A stretch of 64,000 nucleotides of DNA from contig RQOL01000906.1 in the NCBI GenBank assembly GCA_013076295.1, forward strand, positions 4,898,001 through 4,962,000, in the 5' to 3' direction. The notes under the pieces were generated by a model. That model saw only the letters and a list, made by a program, of their open reading frames with translations, was not told where the DNA came from and made no database searches. Of the stretch, positions 47,680 through 60,249 are shown one piece after another. The position numbers and the translations under genes are program-made. Numbering within the stretch: position 1 is the stretch's first letter; every line of letters starts with the position of its first letter. This DNA comes from Sanderia malayensis. Lineage: Eukaryota > Cnidaria > Scyphozoa > Semaeostomeae > Pelagiidae.

Positions 47680-49728
47680 TGTACCATCTTTTGTTGCATG
47701 CAAAGTACACTACAACTGCAGCATGCCTTATTGGATACCAGATGTCTACTGCAGCACCAGATTTCAAGTTAACCACGTTCATGGCGATATAACTATTGCC
47801 ACGGAGCATTATGTGCAACTGAAACTGATAATCCAAAGATCACTGAGTGAACTACGTTTTACTAATCTGGATTAATCTCCACTGTATCGTATCACTAAAT
47901 AGCAATTAAAAACTCAAGAGCAATAAGCTAACTGTTTTTGTGTCGTAAGAAAGAACTTTCCTACTGGATGATTTTGTTAATTACATAAAATAGTAGGTAC
48001 GTTGTTATTTATTGATAGCAGATAGTCACGGAAAATGGTTTTCTGATTAACTACACTTTATACAGTATCTAGAATAAGCTTCAAAAGTTCATGTGAAAAT
48101 TAATAAGGAAGTGGGAATGTGTAAAAGACAGGGTGTTATACAAATTGGCATCAACTCTTGCCTTACCTCTATAAAATCCTCTGTTAAATCTTGCATTTTT
48201 TCTTGTCATTCCCTTCCCGTTGCACCATCACACTTTCTGCGAGTAAAATGGAAAGACGATTAAATGAGTTGAATATGATTGAAAGACAGACATTGAGCGG
48301 TAGATCAAAATCCTGACACCATTCAATAATCCGTAGCCATGACATCATTGTTTACCAAACTTGAAAACGAGACGAGGAGACGGGCAAAAAGCAGGCATGT
48401 TTCAAGACGGATTTCGTTGTTCAACGGGCGTTGAATATGGCATTGGTTTTGTTGTTGTTGTTATTGTTGTTAATTTTTTTTTTTTTTGGAGGTTAGTTCT
48501 TCAGGGGTGGGAGGAGGGGAGGTAAGAGAGTCTTGTTAGTCATGTTTGTCATCCAATTCCGATGAAAAGATTGCTAAACCATATTTTTGAGGCTGCGGTA
48601 CATGCCAGGTTTTGCGTGTGAACTTAATGTATAGGCCTAAAGACAACAACATTTGGAGGCATTTTTACACGAAGTACACAAACTCATGGGTTGGTTTTCT
48701 TCTGCATTGATTTTGCATGCTCCATTGTTTGGAATAATGGCTGCCCAGTCTGGAAAAAGTAGGACGACGACAGGCAAATCAAAATAACCCCGGTCTGTTA
48801 AAGAGAGAGCAAAATCAGTTAGTACATAACAATTTTTTTAAATTTTATTGGGAATATTTGAATTTGTAACTAAAAGTATACCTATGGTAATGGAAACCCG
48901 TCCAATACACCCATAATACCCAACAATATTTTTTGTAAAATGTAAGCATTCCACCCTAGCTTCTTTTTCAATATAAAATTATTATAATCGATTTTAACAA
49001 ATCAGTTTTATTGCTATAAAGCTATTACTGAGTTCATTACTTCAATTATTGTTTATGTTTTATATGTTTTGATAACTCTTTATAAAAAAACTGTNNNNNN
49101 NNNNNNNNNNNNNNNNNNNNNNNNNNNNNNNNNNNNNNNNNNNNNNNNNNNNNNNNNNNNNNNNNNNNNNNNNNNNNNNNNNNNNNNNNNNNNNAGGCCT
49201 TCTGGTAAATCATGTGCGTGAACAATAAAGATTACCCGATGCAGGTGTATGGGTTAATTGGTTTCTAAAGAAGTTTGATGTTTTGTTCGTATGAAGAATA
49301 GACGTAGCTATAGAAATTCTTTCTGCAATAAAAAGTTAGACCACACAGCGGGAAGGGGGGTGCATGAATAAATTAACCAACGACTCTAAGAAGTGACTTG
49401 TTGTTTGCAGATGAAATATTTGTTGTTGTCGAATTGTAATGAGGACCAAACAAAATTTGCATTTCCGTTCAAATCTACTGGGTTATGAAATGCCAAAGAT
49501 TTAAATCCTTTCCCCCAACCCTTCGCATTTGTAATCAAAATTTAGATATCTGTGGATTTCCAAAGAGGAGAGGAGAACCAGATATTAGTTCGGCTATATT
49601 AGTATATAAGCTGTTTATCAGATACCAGATGTTTTAACTCGTTCTAATCTGATATTCACTGCCCGTAAGCTTGTCTTCTCGAAATTCTACTGTTGATGAA
49701 CAGAAATGGGATATTTCGTATCACTAAC
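47680..49728. other. Intergenic with a 100-N assembly gap
   Basis: Contains the CDK11 3' UTR (no canonical AATAAA close by), diverged copies of CCATACTTAATCTGAGCAAT in the last CDK11 intron just upstream, a GTTGTTGTTATTGTTGTTAA microsatellite near 48450, and a run of Ns. No other gene seen; the downstream exons of the minus-strand coiled-coil gene may lie here or in the gap. Confidence 0.5.
49095..49194. other. Assembly gap (100 N)
   Basis: Exactly 100 N bases, the conventional size for a scaffold gap of unknown length. Nothing can be said about its contents. Confidence 1.
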
Positions 49729-51424
49729 CTTCGTTCCGCGGTACTTAAATCAGATCTGATCTGTTCCTTATCTGAAAGTAAGGATGATATTGTTTGCTTG
49801 AGGTTGAGAATTTCTTTTCTCAGCTCGCTCTTTGTGTTATCATCTTTCGTTGTTTTTCTTTCAATTGCGTGATCGTTTTCTTCTGTTGCATTTTCTCGGC
49901 TGTAATATTTTTCAGTTGCTTTGCAGTTTCGTTCATTTCACTTTGCATTCGTTTTCTGTCGTTTTCTTTTTCACTGATCAATTCTTTAAGTTCCTCCACA
50001 TCATGTTGCAAGGTTTCCCGTAAAGTTTCGCTTTTAAACAACTGATCCTCCAAGCTGCGAGTTTTCGCCTCTAGGCCGAGTTTTGCTTTCTCGTTTATCG
50101 TAAAATTTTCTCGCAGCTCGTCGTACTGCTTGAGCAGCGACGACTTTTCGATTTGCTCATCCGAGAACCGAGTTTGCTGTTCATTGAGTTCTTTGCGAAT
50201 TTGATTCATGGATTGGTCAGTGTCCTTCGCTTTCTTATTCGCTTCGTTGAGTTCAATTCGCAGCTTATCTCGAGCCTCTTCGTGTGCTTTCACTTGTATT
50301 TTGTATTCCTCGTAACTTCTCTCTTTTCTCTCAATTTCTTTGGACAAATCTTCAATATTCTTTTTCAACTCATTAGTCTCTTCGTATCGAATAATCCTTT
50401 AAAGAAAATTATTTAGAACCATGTCAAAACTGCACCCCAACTCGTATTAAAACTAAAATTAAAACTTGGTATTTACTTAAAGTTCTACAAAAATTATCTC
50501 GATATATTCGCTGATACTGACCGCAGTTCCTCTAATTTCTTTTTCGTGTCTTTAAGTTCTTTTTCCATAACAAATATGGATTCCTGGGGAAACAATTGTA
50601 AATTTCACGAAAGGAAAATTGATGTATATTCAATAAGATTATTCAATATTCAAATTTAAATAATCCAAAAGGGGATGTTATGTATATATTTTTTCAAAAT
50701 TTCAAATGTTCGTTTAAAATGATTGTTTGAGCATGAATTAGGTTTAATTCAATAGGATTAGAACTTGGTTTTATAATTTAGTCGTCTGTTTTAGTTGCAA
50801 GATTTGCGAAAATAATTGCCTTTGCATTCAACAATGCAATTATTTTGATTCATGCAATGCACATTTTTGTTACTGGTTGATAATTTGAAAAGGACAAACG
50901 AAATCGGTTTTTGTTAGTTTCATTAAGTGAGTTGCTTTTCTTTCCTAAAATTCGAAGAATATAAACTTTACTTTATAGATTTTTATCTTATTCCGTCACC
51001 TTGATTTGATCCTATAAATATGCTATCTGTTGGATAGATGAATTTAGATCGTTTAAAATTTGCTAACTGTCATGTCAGGTTATTTTATCCAACTCTGAAC
51101 TTTCTCTACTGCTAGCCATAGATGAATCTATGATTTTTATTTGAGGCTTTATAATTTCAGTTTAAATTTTGCGAACTTTAATTACCAACCTTTCAAATAA
51201 ATTATTAATTCGATATGGTTGTACCAACTAATCCACATCCAGACAAAGCTTGCTAATTATTTCATCGAGATATACACGATGCTGACAAACAAGTTATGAA
51301 AAATATCGAATAATTATTTATCTTTAGTTACCTTGCTTCCACCATCAACTAAAGTTGTTTTCGAAGGAGATATCATCCTGTTTGACCCATGATAATCATT
51401 ACTATTTGAATTTTGCCCGCTCAT
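49729..51424 (-). CDS. Coiled-coil protein, three 5' exons (partial), with one frame break
   Basis: Exon 1 (51332-51424) starts MSGQNSNSNDYHGSNRMISP. Exon 2 (50522-50583) reads ESIFVMEKELKDTKKKLEEL. Exon 3 (49729-50396) reads IIRYEETNELKKNIEDLSKE and on through a long heptad-rich coiled coil. All junctions are GT-AG and in phase. Near 49.85-49.90 kb the frame shifts: upstream reads KKTITQLKEKQRK, while downstream KDDNTKSELRKEILNLKQTI with a good gttagt donor at 49728 reads in another frame. A single-base assembly error in a poly-A-rich stretch is the simplest explanation. Later exons must lie below 49.7 kb or in the gap. The family is not recognised; the composition suggests a cytoskeletal or centrosomal rod protein. 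Confidence 0.75.
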
Positions 51425-53557
51425 TTTTGCAGGACTGTTTCTTCTCTTGTTTGGTCCTGTCTCGGTTACACTTGGTCTTTAGTTAGTCCATAAAGCAAAT
51501 CTTTCATGCAGAACAGTTGTCTTGTTTAGCTGATTTGTATGAATACAATGCCTAATTTGCGTATATTTGTCGAACTTGAAGTCAGATAATGCTGCAGTGT
51601 CATCCACAAGTCTTTATAACTTTAATACAACTTTCACGTGCAGGTTTACACAACTTGAGTTTAGGCCCATTGAGTTAACCACTTCCATGATTTTCCGAGT
51701 TTACATCAATCCCATCACAAAACTAATTGAATTTACTCGAATTTCAATGCTTTAAAAGAAGAAATATATTCAATTTTATATATCTATTGCAAGTAAATCC
51801 ATAACCAACTGTTTTCGCTTCTTATCTTATTCAAACTTTTACAATTACATTGCTCTGCAAAGAACTTGTTTTGTTTTGTTGACCTTGAGATAAATTCGCC
51901 CGCCACATTTTGTAAATTGAAATTTTCTTATCAAAGCAAAAGGATATTTGAGCAAGGTTTATTTCTTTGTTTGAATTTAATTCCAATTGTCCATCTAGGT
52001 AACAGAATGACTTGCTGGTATTACAAATTTGTATCTTTTGTGATCTTTGTTTTGCCGATATTGCCAGGTCAAATCGTCCCCAAAATGGACCCTTGGTAGT
52101 TTACACTTTTCTTTTCATAAGAAAAATGTTTACTCAATTATCGAGATTCAAAATTGCCGAAAGACAAAGGAAATTTAAAAGAATAACACAAATTAAAGTA
52201 TTTCAAATGATTGCTTGATTTCTATGCAACGAACTTGCGATGTGAATTGCTTATTCTATTTGAATATTCCCGCCGAAGGCAATTAATGGCTCGTTTGAAA
52301 TGATCACAAACATGGATGGATTGAATCGAAATACAAAATAGCATGTTTTGTTTTTTATACTACCTTGCGTGGGTCATGCTCATTGTGAGTCACTCATAAT
52401 ATTTTGTTGAGTCTAATGAGAATGAGGTTATAGAGGTTATGCATTCACATTAGCAGCTAAAAGGGTGACAGGGGGGAAGCAACATTAAAGCGGTTTTGTT
52501 TCTCGTTACTTAGGCTTCACACAATTTTTTATATAAACCAGATGAAATGAATCTGGTTTATAAGATAAGAAACTATAACTAAACTTGGATTGCCAAAAAT
52601 CTTGCCACGGATTACTTGTAACAATCTGGGTTTATATCCATCCATCTTACTTCAAAACAATAAGAGAATTTTAAATTCCGAGAATAAGAAGCCAATCATA
52701 CAACTTTTAGTAAAACGCCAACATTGTAATGCTAATTTAAGAAAATAATATAGAGCATTAAGTGTTGCAGGTTTTTTTATAAAAACGCGTAATCAACACC
52801 TTTGTATTATCGCGTGATTTTATTCATCATTAATGTAGTGACGTAGGTGGCATGCCCGTAATTAGAAAGCTAGCAGGTTGCGAAAGTTGTTTTCCACCAT
52901 TGCATGGCAGCATTCAAATTCGCACACCAGAATGGGATGGGCTTCCTGCATAAATTGAAAAAATTTAATAAATGAGTTTTGTTAGGAAACGCAAAAGAAC
53001 AACAAAAAGTGTGTTTTCTATTGAATTGTTTTTAAACTAAGATCAAATCTTGAAATCTATTAATAAATATTAAAGTCACAAATTGAAGATGAATTACGTC
53101 AAACATCCATAAAAACTCAAAACGTTTGAACTCTTAATACATATGCAACAGTTTTATAAGAAAACAGTTTGAAGGTTTTATTCAAGTTTCCAAATACGAG
53201 AAAAAACACAACACTCTAAAAGAACACAATATTTAATTATGATATCGTTTCTCCTTACTGAAGAATAATACAAGTTTTGCATTTATAAGTGGAATGTTTC
53301 TCATTTTAATTAACAAGAACTATCCTTATAGAGGCAAAAATACACAATTTGAAAATGTCCTCAAGGAACAATTTTGCATTAAACTCCACCCACCCAATTT
53401 CCTCCAATAATTTTCAAAGCAACAACTGAAAGAGGGCAGGAGAATTATCACTTGAGTCATCCAACCGTAAAATTAATGAATGAATATTTCATTGACTAAA
53501 AGTCAATAAATAGTATTCAAAACAGTTATGTTTTTATCGCTTTATTTCGCCAAAAAC
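51425..53557. other. Intergenic
   Basis: No gene supported. At 52530-52575 a short inverted repeat (TATAAACCAGAT / AATCTGGTTTATA) is visible, and at about 52771-52790 a sequence resembling the end of the MITE at 12285. Confidence 0.45.
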
Positions 53558-54616
53558 TTAAGGTTTATCGTGAGAATTGCGCAGGCGAAGTGAAACATCT
53601 GTATTGTGCGGTGTTTCATCTTGCATATTGCGACATATCCCAGATAGGAGGTTTTTCACGGACCGCCTCAACACGCGCAAGCGAGCAATGAAATTGATTG
53701 GCCTTAGAAGCGCTCCAGCAACCATGAAAAGATAAGTTAGATCTCGCATTGAGTGAATTAATTCGCAATTGCAGTTGACGCAATTGTTCATGTATATTAT
53801 CATCGTGCAGGTCGGCAAATAACTGAACAAAAACACAACAAGCATGAGAAGAAATGTCTTCGTCACCCTCCTCTCTCCCGCTTGACTGAAACCTGCTTTC
53901 ACGCTCAGTCGCTTTGAGTTGGACGTCTGCTTCAAACTGCTGTCGGAGCGGGCGATTGAATATCTTCCACGTTTTCGCTGGTTCTCCGACAATCGTCGTT
54001 GGTAAACAATTAATGTCAATATCATTAGGACAAAAGAAAGAATAACGGTCGTGCAAGCAAACACAACTAGACATTTGATAAACCCGACTTTGAAGTAGCT
54101 CAGGCTAACAAGAATAGATATTACCCAACTGGCCACTAAAACCAGCACGCTTTTCCAAATTGCCATGCCTTTGAGGTGGTTGAATGGGCGAATTAATGCC
54201 CATAGCCTTTCAATGCTGAGCAAGCCCATTGTAATGACTGAAACTCCGCTGAATACGAAAAATGTTATGTGTGATAGTTTCTTTTCTGTCTCTGAAAGTG
54301 TTACCCCAAGGCCTTCCTTCACAACGTAGTTCATACATAGCGAGTCGACGACCAAGCCTGTAAACAAGTCAGCCAAGGCAATGTTGAAAATGGCTCTGAA
54401 GAAGACGGCTTTGAACGATTTGTTGTAGTTTCGTGATATCGCAAAGAGTATGAGAACGTTCAGAGTTACTGTTGAAATCATTAACAAACCAGATACGGTC
54501 GCTGTAAAGAAAGATAACGCTTTCAAGTTATGAACTAGTCCACATTTGTACATTTCGGAGCCATTGTTATTGTTGTTCACTCCATTTGTGACAGTGTACG
54601 CCGAAGAACTCGCCAT
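53558..54616 (-). CDS. Rhodopsin-class (class A) GPCR, single exon, 352 aa
   Basis: Plasma-membrane receptor with seven hydrophobic segments. Start chosen at the ATG at 54616 (MASSSAYTVTNG), because the longer upstream frame begins only with GTG. The extracellular N-terminus has an Asn-rich stretch with NGS. TM1 has TLNVLILFAI. TM2 has NIALADLFTGL (LAxAD motif). TM3 ends SIERLWALIRPF, an E-R variant of D-R-Y. TM6 has VVFLFSYLPT. TM7 has RPINFI in place of NPxxY. Intracellular loop 3 is basic and Ser-rich. Extracellular loop 3 carries a CVNCNC cysteine cluster shared with the paralogue at 57.8 kb. The ligand cannot be predicted. The gene has no intron, as is common for invertebrate class A receptors. 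Confidence 0.9.
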   Translation of the reverse strand: MASSSAYTVTNGVNNNNNGSEMYKCGLVHNLKALSFFTATVSGLLMISTVTLNVLILFAISRNYNKSFKAVFFRAIFNIALADLFTGLVVDSLCMNYVVKEGLGVTLSETEKKLSHITFFVFSGVSVITMGLLSIERLWALIRPFNHLKGMAIWKSVLVLVASWVISILVSLSYFKVGFIKCLVVFACTTVILSFVLMILTLIVYQRRLSENQRKRGRYSIARSDSSLKQTSNSKRLSVKAGFSQAGERRVTKTFLLMLVVFLFSYLPTCTMIIYMNNCVNCNCELIHSMRDLTYLFMVAGALLRPINFIARLRVLRRSVKNLLSGICRNMQDETPHNTDVSLRLRNSHDKP

Positions 54617-56509
54617 TTTTACGGTCTTGTAATTATGTTGATCGGCTTGACTGATTTCAAACCCGTATAACCAGCCTCTGAGCACAAACCTGATTGCGAA
54701 TGATGTGCTTTACTTTTGTGGTTCAAATTTATTTGAGAAAAGTAGCAGGTGACTTGCTTTCTCTTCCCATTCACGAAGAAGAAAGGATGAAAGTGTCACA
54801 GGTACCGAATGACCACGCTTGTAATAGTTTTTCAATACGGGGGGTGGGTCTTTACTGATTTCGTCTCCATGCGTTTGTTTGGATTTTCTTAAACTCATCG
54901 TTAATCCAATAACTTTGTAAGAAGAAGGTGAAAAGTCAATAATTTGGTCTGTCTGTGTTAAAGCTATTTGAAAAATTCTTGGTTCGGATTTTGAATTGCA
55001 ATATTTTTTTACTTTGAAGAAAAATAGCCAGATGGCAGCTGGCTCTCTAATAAATAATATTTTTAATTTTTTAATATTAATAGATTTATCACGGAAAAAG
55101 GAATACCGTGCAACTATGTACCAATCTTCCTAAAATTATTATTGTTGACTTTTCAAGGTGAATTTGTCAATTATAATTACTTATAGTCTATATCGTTGCT
55201 ATAAATTCAATGAAAATACGTGATTACTTTATATGAGCCTGGACTTAGAATATTAATCAAACAATTTTTTGCTGTCAATTCAAATCAGGAGAAGTAAACA
55301 ACTTTATAAAAGAAGTAATCTGAAACTTGAATGTTGCTGGTTTGTCTCCTCAAAACCGAACCAAGCATACATGGTTGACATTCACACATTCTGCAAACTT
55401 ATCATTTTGAATAAAGGTACATAGTTAAAGTGACTTAGCAGCTTTTCTTTCGAGTGAAATTCATTTCCATGGTGTATAATAACCCATCTCCTGTCAAGCT
55501 ATATTACGGGTAATTGTATCATCTGGGAATAATTTATGTCGGGAGAAATGTTTCAAACGAAAGCAAGCGAAGCACGCGGACGATGTTTTAGTAAACACAT
55601 GCTTGTCGTGAGCTTTGAAAAACTCAAAAACACTTTTTGAAATCCCAAGACACGTAAACTCGCACAATACGCCACATGAAATTTTATCTGCTGCTCGGTT
55701 TTATTATAAAGATCTACAGAATTTCTGTAAAAATATAAAGCACATGTTGTTTACATTTGACAATTTGTCGACCAAGCCCCCTGGCAGTCAATTTTTTATC
55801 TGAAAAATAGAGTAGCCATTCATTCCGTGAACTATGAATTATGTATATTTGTAAATAACGCGAAAAACTATAATAAAATCGTTAATGAAAAGACCAAAAT
55901 AATATTAAAACAACGCGAATGAGTCTTCAATGCTTTCAGATCACGCCCTGTTCTGTCTTGTTTTGACTTTGAGAAGCACAGTTTTTCATGCGAAGCTCGA
56001 AGAATTATCATAGTCCAGCGAAAATACATATCATTTTCATGTTACCAAAGCCGCTATGTTTCTTAAAATTCCACGGATTCAAAACGGAATTATGATGTTT
56101 AGTAAAACATTGACATTGACGAAACTTGAAGGGCACTTGCAAATACATTGATATATATCAGGAGCTCGTTATACCGAGTTGCTTCATATTACATATGAAG
56201 CAAATCTTCAAGGAGGGACTCATGTTTAGCACATTGTGCTTCAGTATGCTGTAAAGTTTGTTGCACCGTGCCCATTTATCAAGATTCCATTGCGAGTGAC
56301 ATTTTTATCACTGCAATAAAAATTCAACACTTACGTTTTGGGTGGGACCCTCAAAAATGTGCGGATCATACCTTTTATTTTGGCTATTGTGGACAAGGCA
56401 ACACCATTTTACCAAACATGATTTGGATTGGAGTGGGGAAAATACACTGAGGAAATCGCATGTTCGTGTTTCCAAAAAAGATGTCCCATCCCAACTAGCG
56501 CAATGATTC

Positions 56510-56805
56510 GATTAAACGCCCGGGCGTTTATTAAATTTGTTGATATTTTAGGGGGCATTTAAAAGAAGAAGGAGGCGTTTGTTAATAAACATCTAATGAT
56601 GATCGCACTTAGCGAGAAACTCTGAGTAACAGCTAAAAAGTGTGGTTCCAGAAGTATAATAAAAATAACCATCTACAAATATCAGGCTGAAAGTCATCAT
56701 CAACACCATCTTCCTCGATGATGTTAAAAGAAGGAGTAGCTTCGGTTCTGTGTTTCGAATACATGCCCTCTACAAGGGGGCGTCTATTCAGGGGGCGTCT
56801 ACTAC
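56510..56805. repeat. Dispersed GGGCGTTTATT-type repeat
   Basis: Clustered copies of the GGGGGCGTTTA/GGGGCGTCTA motif in both orientations, similar to 7190-7265 and 8676-8765. Probably the edge of an unidentified DNA transposon. Confidence 0.5.
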
Positions 56806-57645
56806 CTGAAAATAGCAGGTAGTCGAGAATGAGAATAGCATATGATATCAAGTGTATGTCTCGAGAGCATTGACCTCCTTCTACACCACCAATGAAATGA
56901 AATATTGTTTTGTTTATTGTTATTATTATTAATGGTATTATATATAGGGCGTTTACAACAAATAACAGATACCACACTCTATGGTTTGCAACTTTCAATT
57001 ACAATGCAACTGCGGAAAGATTAGCTAATACGAAATTTTGTGCTTATTTATGCTAAATAATTAATATGCTTAGAAGCAGGGCAGTTCACATATTGTGCTA
57101 AATAAGGTTTTCTTAACAGGGAGGAACCTTCTAATTAATTCTTATGACCTGATTTATCTTTCTATTTTGGGACTATCTTTAAACCACAAGTTACAGATTT
57201 GGCCAAAGGCCGATGCTTGCGATGTCTGGTGGTCAACTTCACTTTGCCACCTTTGCCACCTGACTTTCTTTTCTGGAGTGAGCCTAAAACACGGACCATG
57301 GAATATTAGAATATCGTGTTCGGTCACAATTCGATTTCTTTTGTCGTCATTTAGATTTATGCCCACTAAACTCACTGTAGATTTTATCTTATTTTATCTT
57401 GAACTTGCATCTGCACTCAGTACAAACAATTTCTTAATTTGACATGGCAATTTTGGCACGTTTCTTAATCGCTTCTAATTTTTGGAATCTGAAATGGTCT
57501 TATTGTCTTCAAGTTGATCATTTTGGGTGGATATAAACTCAGATTGTCACAAAAAAGGCCCCTGAAGATTAAAATCAACAGTTGCAATCTTTTCCAAACA
57601 AAAATTAACATATAAATATAAACAATTAAAAGTGAATATATGTAC

Positions 57646-57718
57646 CCCATGTCTTAGTGAATATAAACAATTAATTAATTAATTGTTTATATTCACTTCA
57701 CTAAGACATGGCGTACAT
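57646..57718. repeat. 73-bp palindrome (hairpin)
   Basis: CATGTCTTAGTGAATATAAA and its complement TTTATATTCACT-(TCA)-CTAAGACATG flank an AATTAATTAATTAATT centre. Arms are about 34 bp with a 3-base bulge. Intergenic, so the exon palindromes of the RPTP locus are not the only ones in the window. Confidence 0.8.
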
Positions 57719-57847
57719 GCTAAAGTCATATAGTAGACATTTTGTAGTTGCTTAATTATTCTTGAACCTAGTACTAAAGTTTCTTTTGGCCATCTAGTTT
57801 TTCATAAATTAGTTTCTCGTATGAAGAAACGTGTATTGCAAGCTAAG

Positions 57848-58951
57848 CTATGCGCATTTCAAGAATTTTCGCAAAGCGTTTTTCAACGGTCTAAGACAAA
57901 AAATGAAATTGACTGGTCTGAAAAAAGCACCTGATACCATGGTTAAATAAGTGAGGTCTCTTAAAGTGTGAATTGTAACACAGTCGCACTCATCACAACT
58001 GTTCATGTACACCATCATGATACATGTTGGTAAATAGATGACTATGAAAACGATTGATATCAATAGGAATGTTTTCGTTGCCTGTTTCTCCACTTTCGTC
58101 GCCACGTGTTTGCTGTTGTGCACCGTTGCGTCGCGCCGGATCAGTTTCGGTCGGCGTAACGCTTCTTTCGCGTGTTTCGGACGTTTTTGTTCGACTCGTT
58201 GCGTCGTTTCGTCGGACGACTCGTTGTTGTGTGGATTTTTCACTGCAACAGGCAAAGAACCTTGATTTGCGCACGGAGGATCATTTCCAACGCTTGTGGG
58301 TGTTATCACTGTTTCATTCTCGTTTTTGATACGAGGCTGCGCTTTTCTCCCGATTCGCCTCGGCTTGCGAATCAGTCTGCAGTAGTAGATTACGCACGTT
58401 GCAAACATCACGACGAAAGACAATGTAACCGTCACGGATGCGAATATAACCAAACTGCTATGGAAGCCCAGCCATAGATATATCAAGCTCATCAGTCCAG
58501 AGAGAATCCAAATCGATGTAAACAACGCGTAAACTGCTTTGGTGTGCATTCCTATCACACGATAGCTAAATGGATGAAGTATGGCCCATTGCCTCTCAAT
58601 ACCAAGCACTCCCATTGTCACTACCGACACACTACCAAACACAAAAAATGTCACGTGACTCATTGTTATTTGAACTCGTGGCAAAGGGACGTTCAAGCCT
58701 TCTTTGATGACGTAATTCAGTGTCAAATTGTCCGCAATAAGGCCGTTGAGGAGATCTGACAGAATGATGTTGAAGATGATTTTGTAGAAGAGTTGTCTGA
58801 GGATGGTTTTCCTTTGTTTGATCATTATTGTCATGAGCAAGCCGTTCATGGCGATGGTGCAAAGTGATACAATGCTTGAAATACCCGCAGTGACGAAAGA
58901 CAACGTCTTTGTAGACTGAATACCACCGCAGTTCTCTGCTCTCGAAGACAT
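57848..58951 (-). CDS. Rhodopsin-class (class A) GPCR paralogue, single exon, 367 aa
   Basis: Starts MSSRAENCGGIQSTKTLSFV at a clear ATG. TM1 AMNGLLMTIMI, TM2 IILSDLLNGLIADNL (Ala-Asp replaced by Ser-Asp), TM3 end LGIERQWAILHPF, TM6 IVFIVIYLPT and TM7 RPVNFIFCL follow the same unusual pattern as the receptor at 53.6-54.6 kb. Shared with it are the LNYV-KEGL and SH-TFFVF-SVSV-TMG stretches and the Cys-rich third extracellular loop (CDECDC). Intracellular loop 3 is long (about 90 residues), basic and Ser/Thr-rich. Same strand, about 3.2 kb apart: a tandem duplicate pair. Ligand unknown. Confidence 0.9.
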   Translation of the reverse strand: MSSRAENCGGIQSTKTLSFVTAGISSIVSLCTIAMNGLLMTIMIKQRKTILRQLFYKIIFNIILSDLLNGLIADNLTLNYVIKEGLNVPLPRVQITMSHVTFFVFGSVSVVTMGVLGIERQWAILHPFSYRVIGMHTKAVYALFTSIWILSGLMSLIYLWLGFHSSLVIFASVTVTLSFVVMFATCVIYYCRLIRKPRRIGRKAQPRIKNENETVITPTSVGNDPPCANQGSLPVAVKNPHNNESSDETTQRVEQKRPKHAKEALRRPKLIRRDATVHNSKHVATKVEKQATKTFLLISIVFIVIYLPTCIMMVYMNSCDECDCVTIHTLRDLTYLTMVSGAFFRPVNFIFCLRPLKNALRKFLKCA

Positions 58952-59554
58952 GCTTAGTTCTTTTTCAGCTCAATATGTCTCTTGTAGTAAAGATGCTTCT
59001 GATGAAGTAGAACTCGCTTTTCGACGACAATTACCGAAGTAAATCTCGATTTGAAAGCTTGCCTGCACTAAAAAAAAAGATGGTTTTAACAAATCAGTGA
59101 TTCGAGAACCGCTTAACCTAAGTCACTGGGATCTTTTCTTCACGTATCAATAAATACTGCCTTGATGATTCGATAACTTTATAAGCAACCAAGAGATGTA
59201 GAAGTCCATGATATCCTCGCTTGTGAAGAACACGTAGTTTACATTTGTTTTGAAAACTCTTATATGAACAAGCTGATTGATTTCATCATGTTGTTGACCT
59301 AATACTTTATATCGCTAATGTTAATCAGCTGCCCGACTCTTGAACCTGCTGTGGAGTTTGCAAAGTTACTAAAATTGTTTGAGTTTGCATTCGGTGAGTA
59401 AAGCAGTCTTCAGCTTTATGAATCGGCGATTTTCCCCAGCCGAATCTCGCAAACTCAAATGTTACTCAGAGTTCTTCTGTTTAGGTTTGCATCCAAGTGC
59501 AGGATTGAGCAATACTTTGTCTGAAGATGAGTGTCGTTTCTTTATATCATTTAA
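58952..59554. other. Intergenic, upstream of the second GPCR
   Basis: No gene supported. It ends at the TTAA target site (59551-59554) of the piggyBac-like element. Confidence 0.5.
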
Positions 59555-60249
59555 CCCTTTCCGCCTTTGTGGTCCACTTGGATGTCCAGAGCATACAAAT
59601 TAAGAAAAAAACTAAAGTTGTCAGAAATTCATGAAAATCACCAAAAAGTACAATTTCAGTGCGCTGATTTCATATATCGAGGTCATTTTCGAAAATTTTG
59701 TTGTTTAGGGGGTCAAAAATGGGGGCAAACTTTAAAAATGGGGGCATGTTATCGAAAAAAACTAAAGCTGTCAGAAATTGATGATAATCACCAAAAAGTA
59801 CAATTTCAGTGCGCTGATTTCATATATCGAGGTCATTTTCGAAAATTTTGCTGTTTAGGGGGTCAAAAATGGGGGCAAACTTTAAAAATGGGGGCATGTT
59901 ATCGAAAAAAACTAAAGCTGTCAGAAATTGATGATAATCACCAAAAAGTACAATTTCAGTGCGCTGATTTCAAATATCGAGGTCATTTTTGAAAATTTTG
60001 TTGTTTAGGGGGTCAAAAATGGGGGCAAACTTTAAAAATGGGGGCATGTTATCGAAAAAAACTAAAGCTGTCAGAAATTCATGAAAATGTCACAAGCCAT
60101 GCAGAAGTGTTCTGTAGTTCTTTATAACGATTCAGCTATTTGATTAAATCTTACATATAAGAACTATATTGTTGATATATTGAATGACAGACCAATAATG
60201 TTCGGTATTTTTAAAACTAAAAAGTTGTGAAGTGACGATCTGTCAATCT

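Larger units (their letters stand above)
54617..57847. other. Spacer between the two GPCR genes; repeat traces
   Basis: No gene supported. 56510-56605 has CGCCCGGGCGTTTATTAA and AGGCGTTTGTTAATAAAC, and 56763-56800 has two GGGGGCGTCTA copies, matching the GCGCTTATT repeat family. The minus frame at 56633-56998 includes FNIIEEDGVDDDFQPDI and is probably repeat-derived. A hairpin lies at 57646-57718. Confidence 0.5.

Noticed and set aside
54617..54685. N-terminal extension of the first GPCR (MLRGW...)
   Set aside because: It begins with GTG, not ATG; the ATG at 54616 gives a normal GPCR N-terminus.
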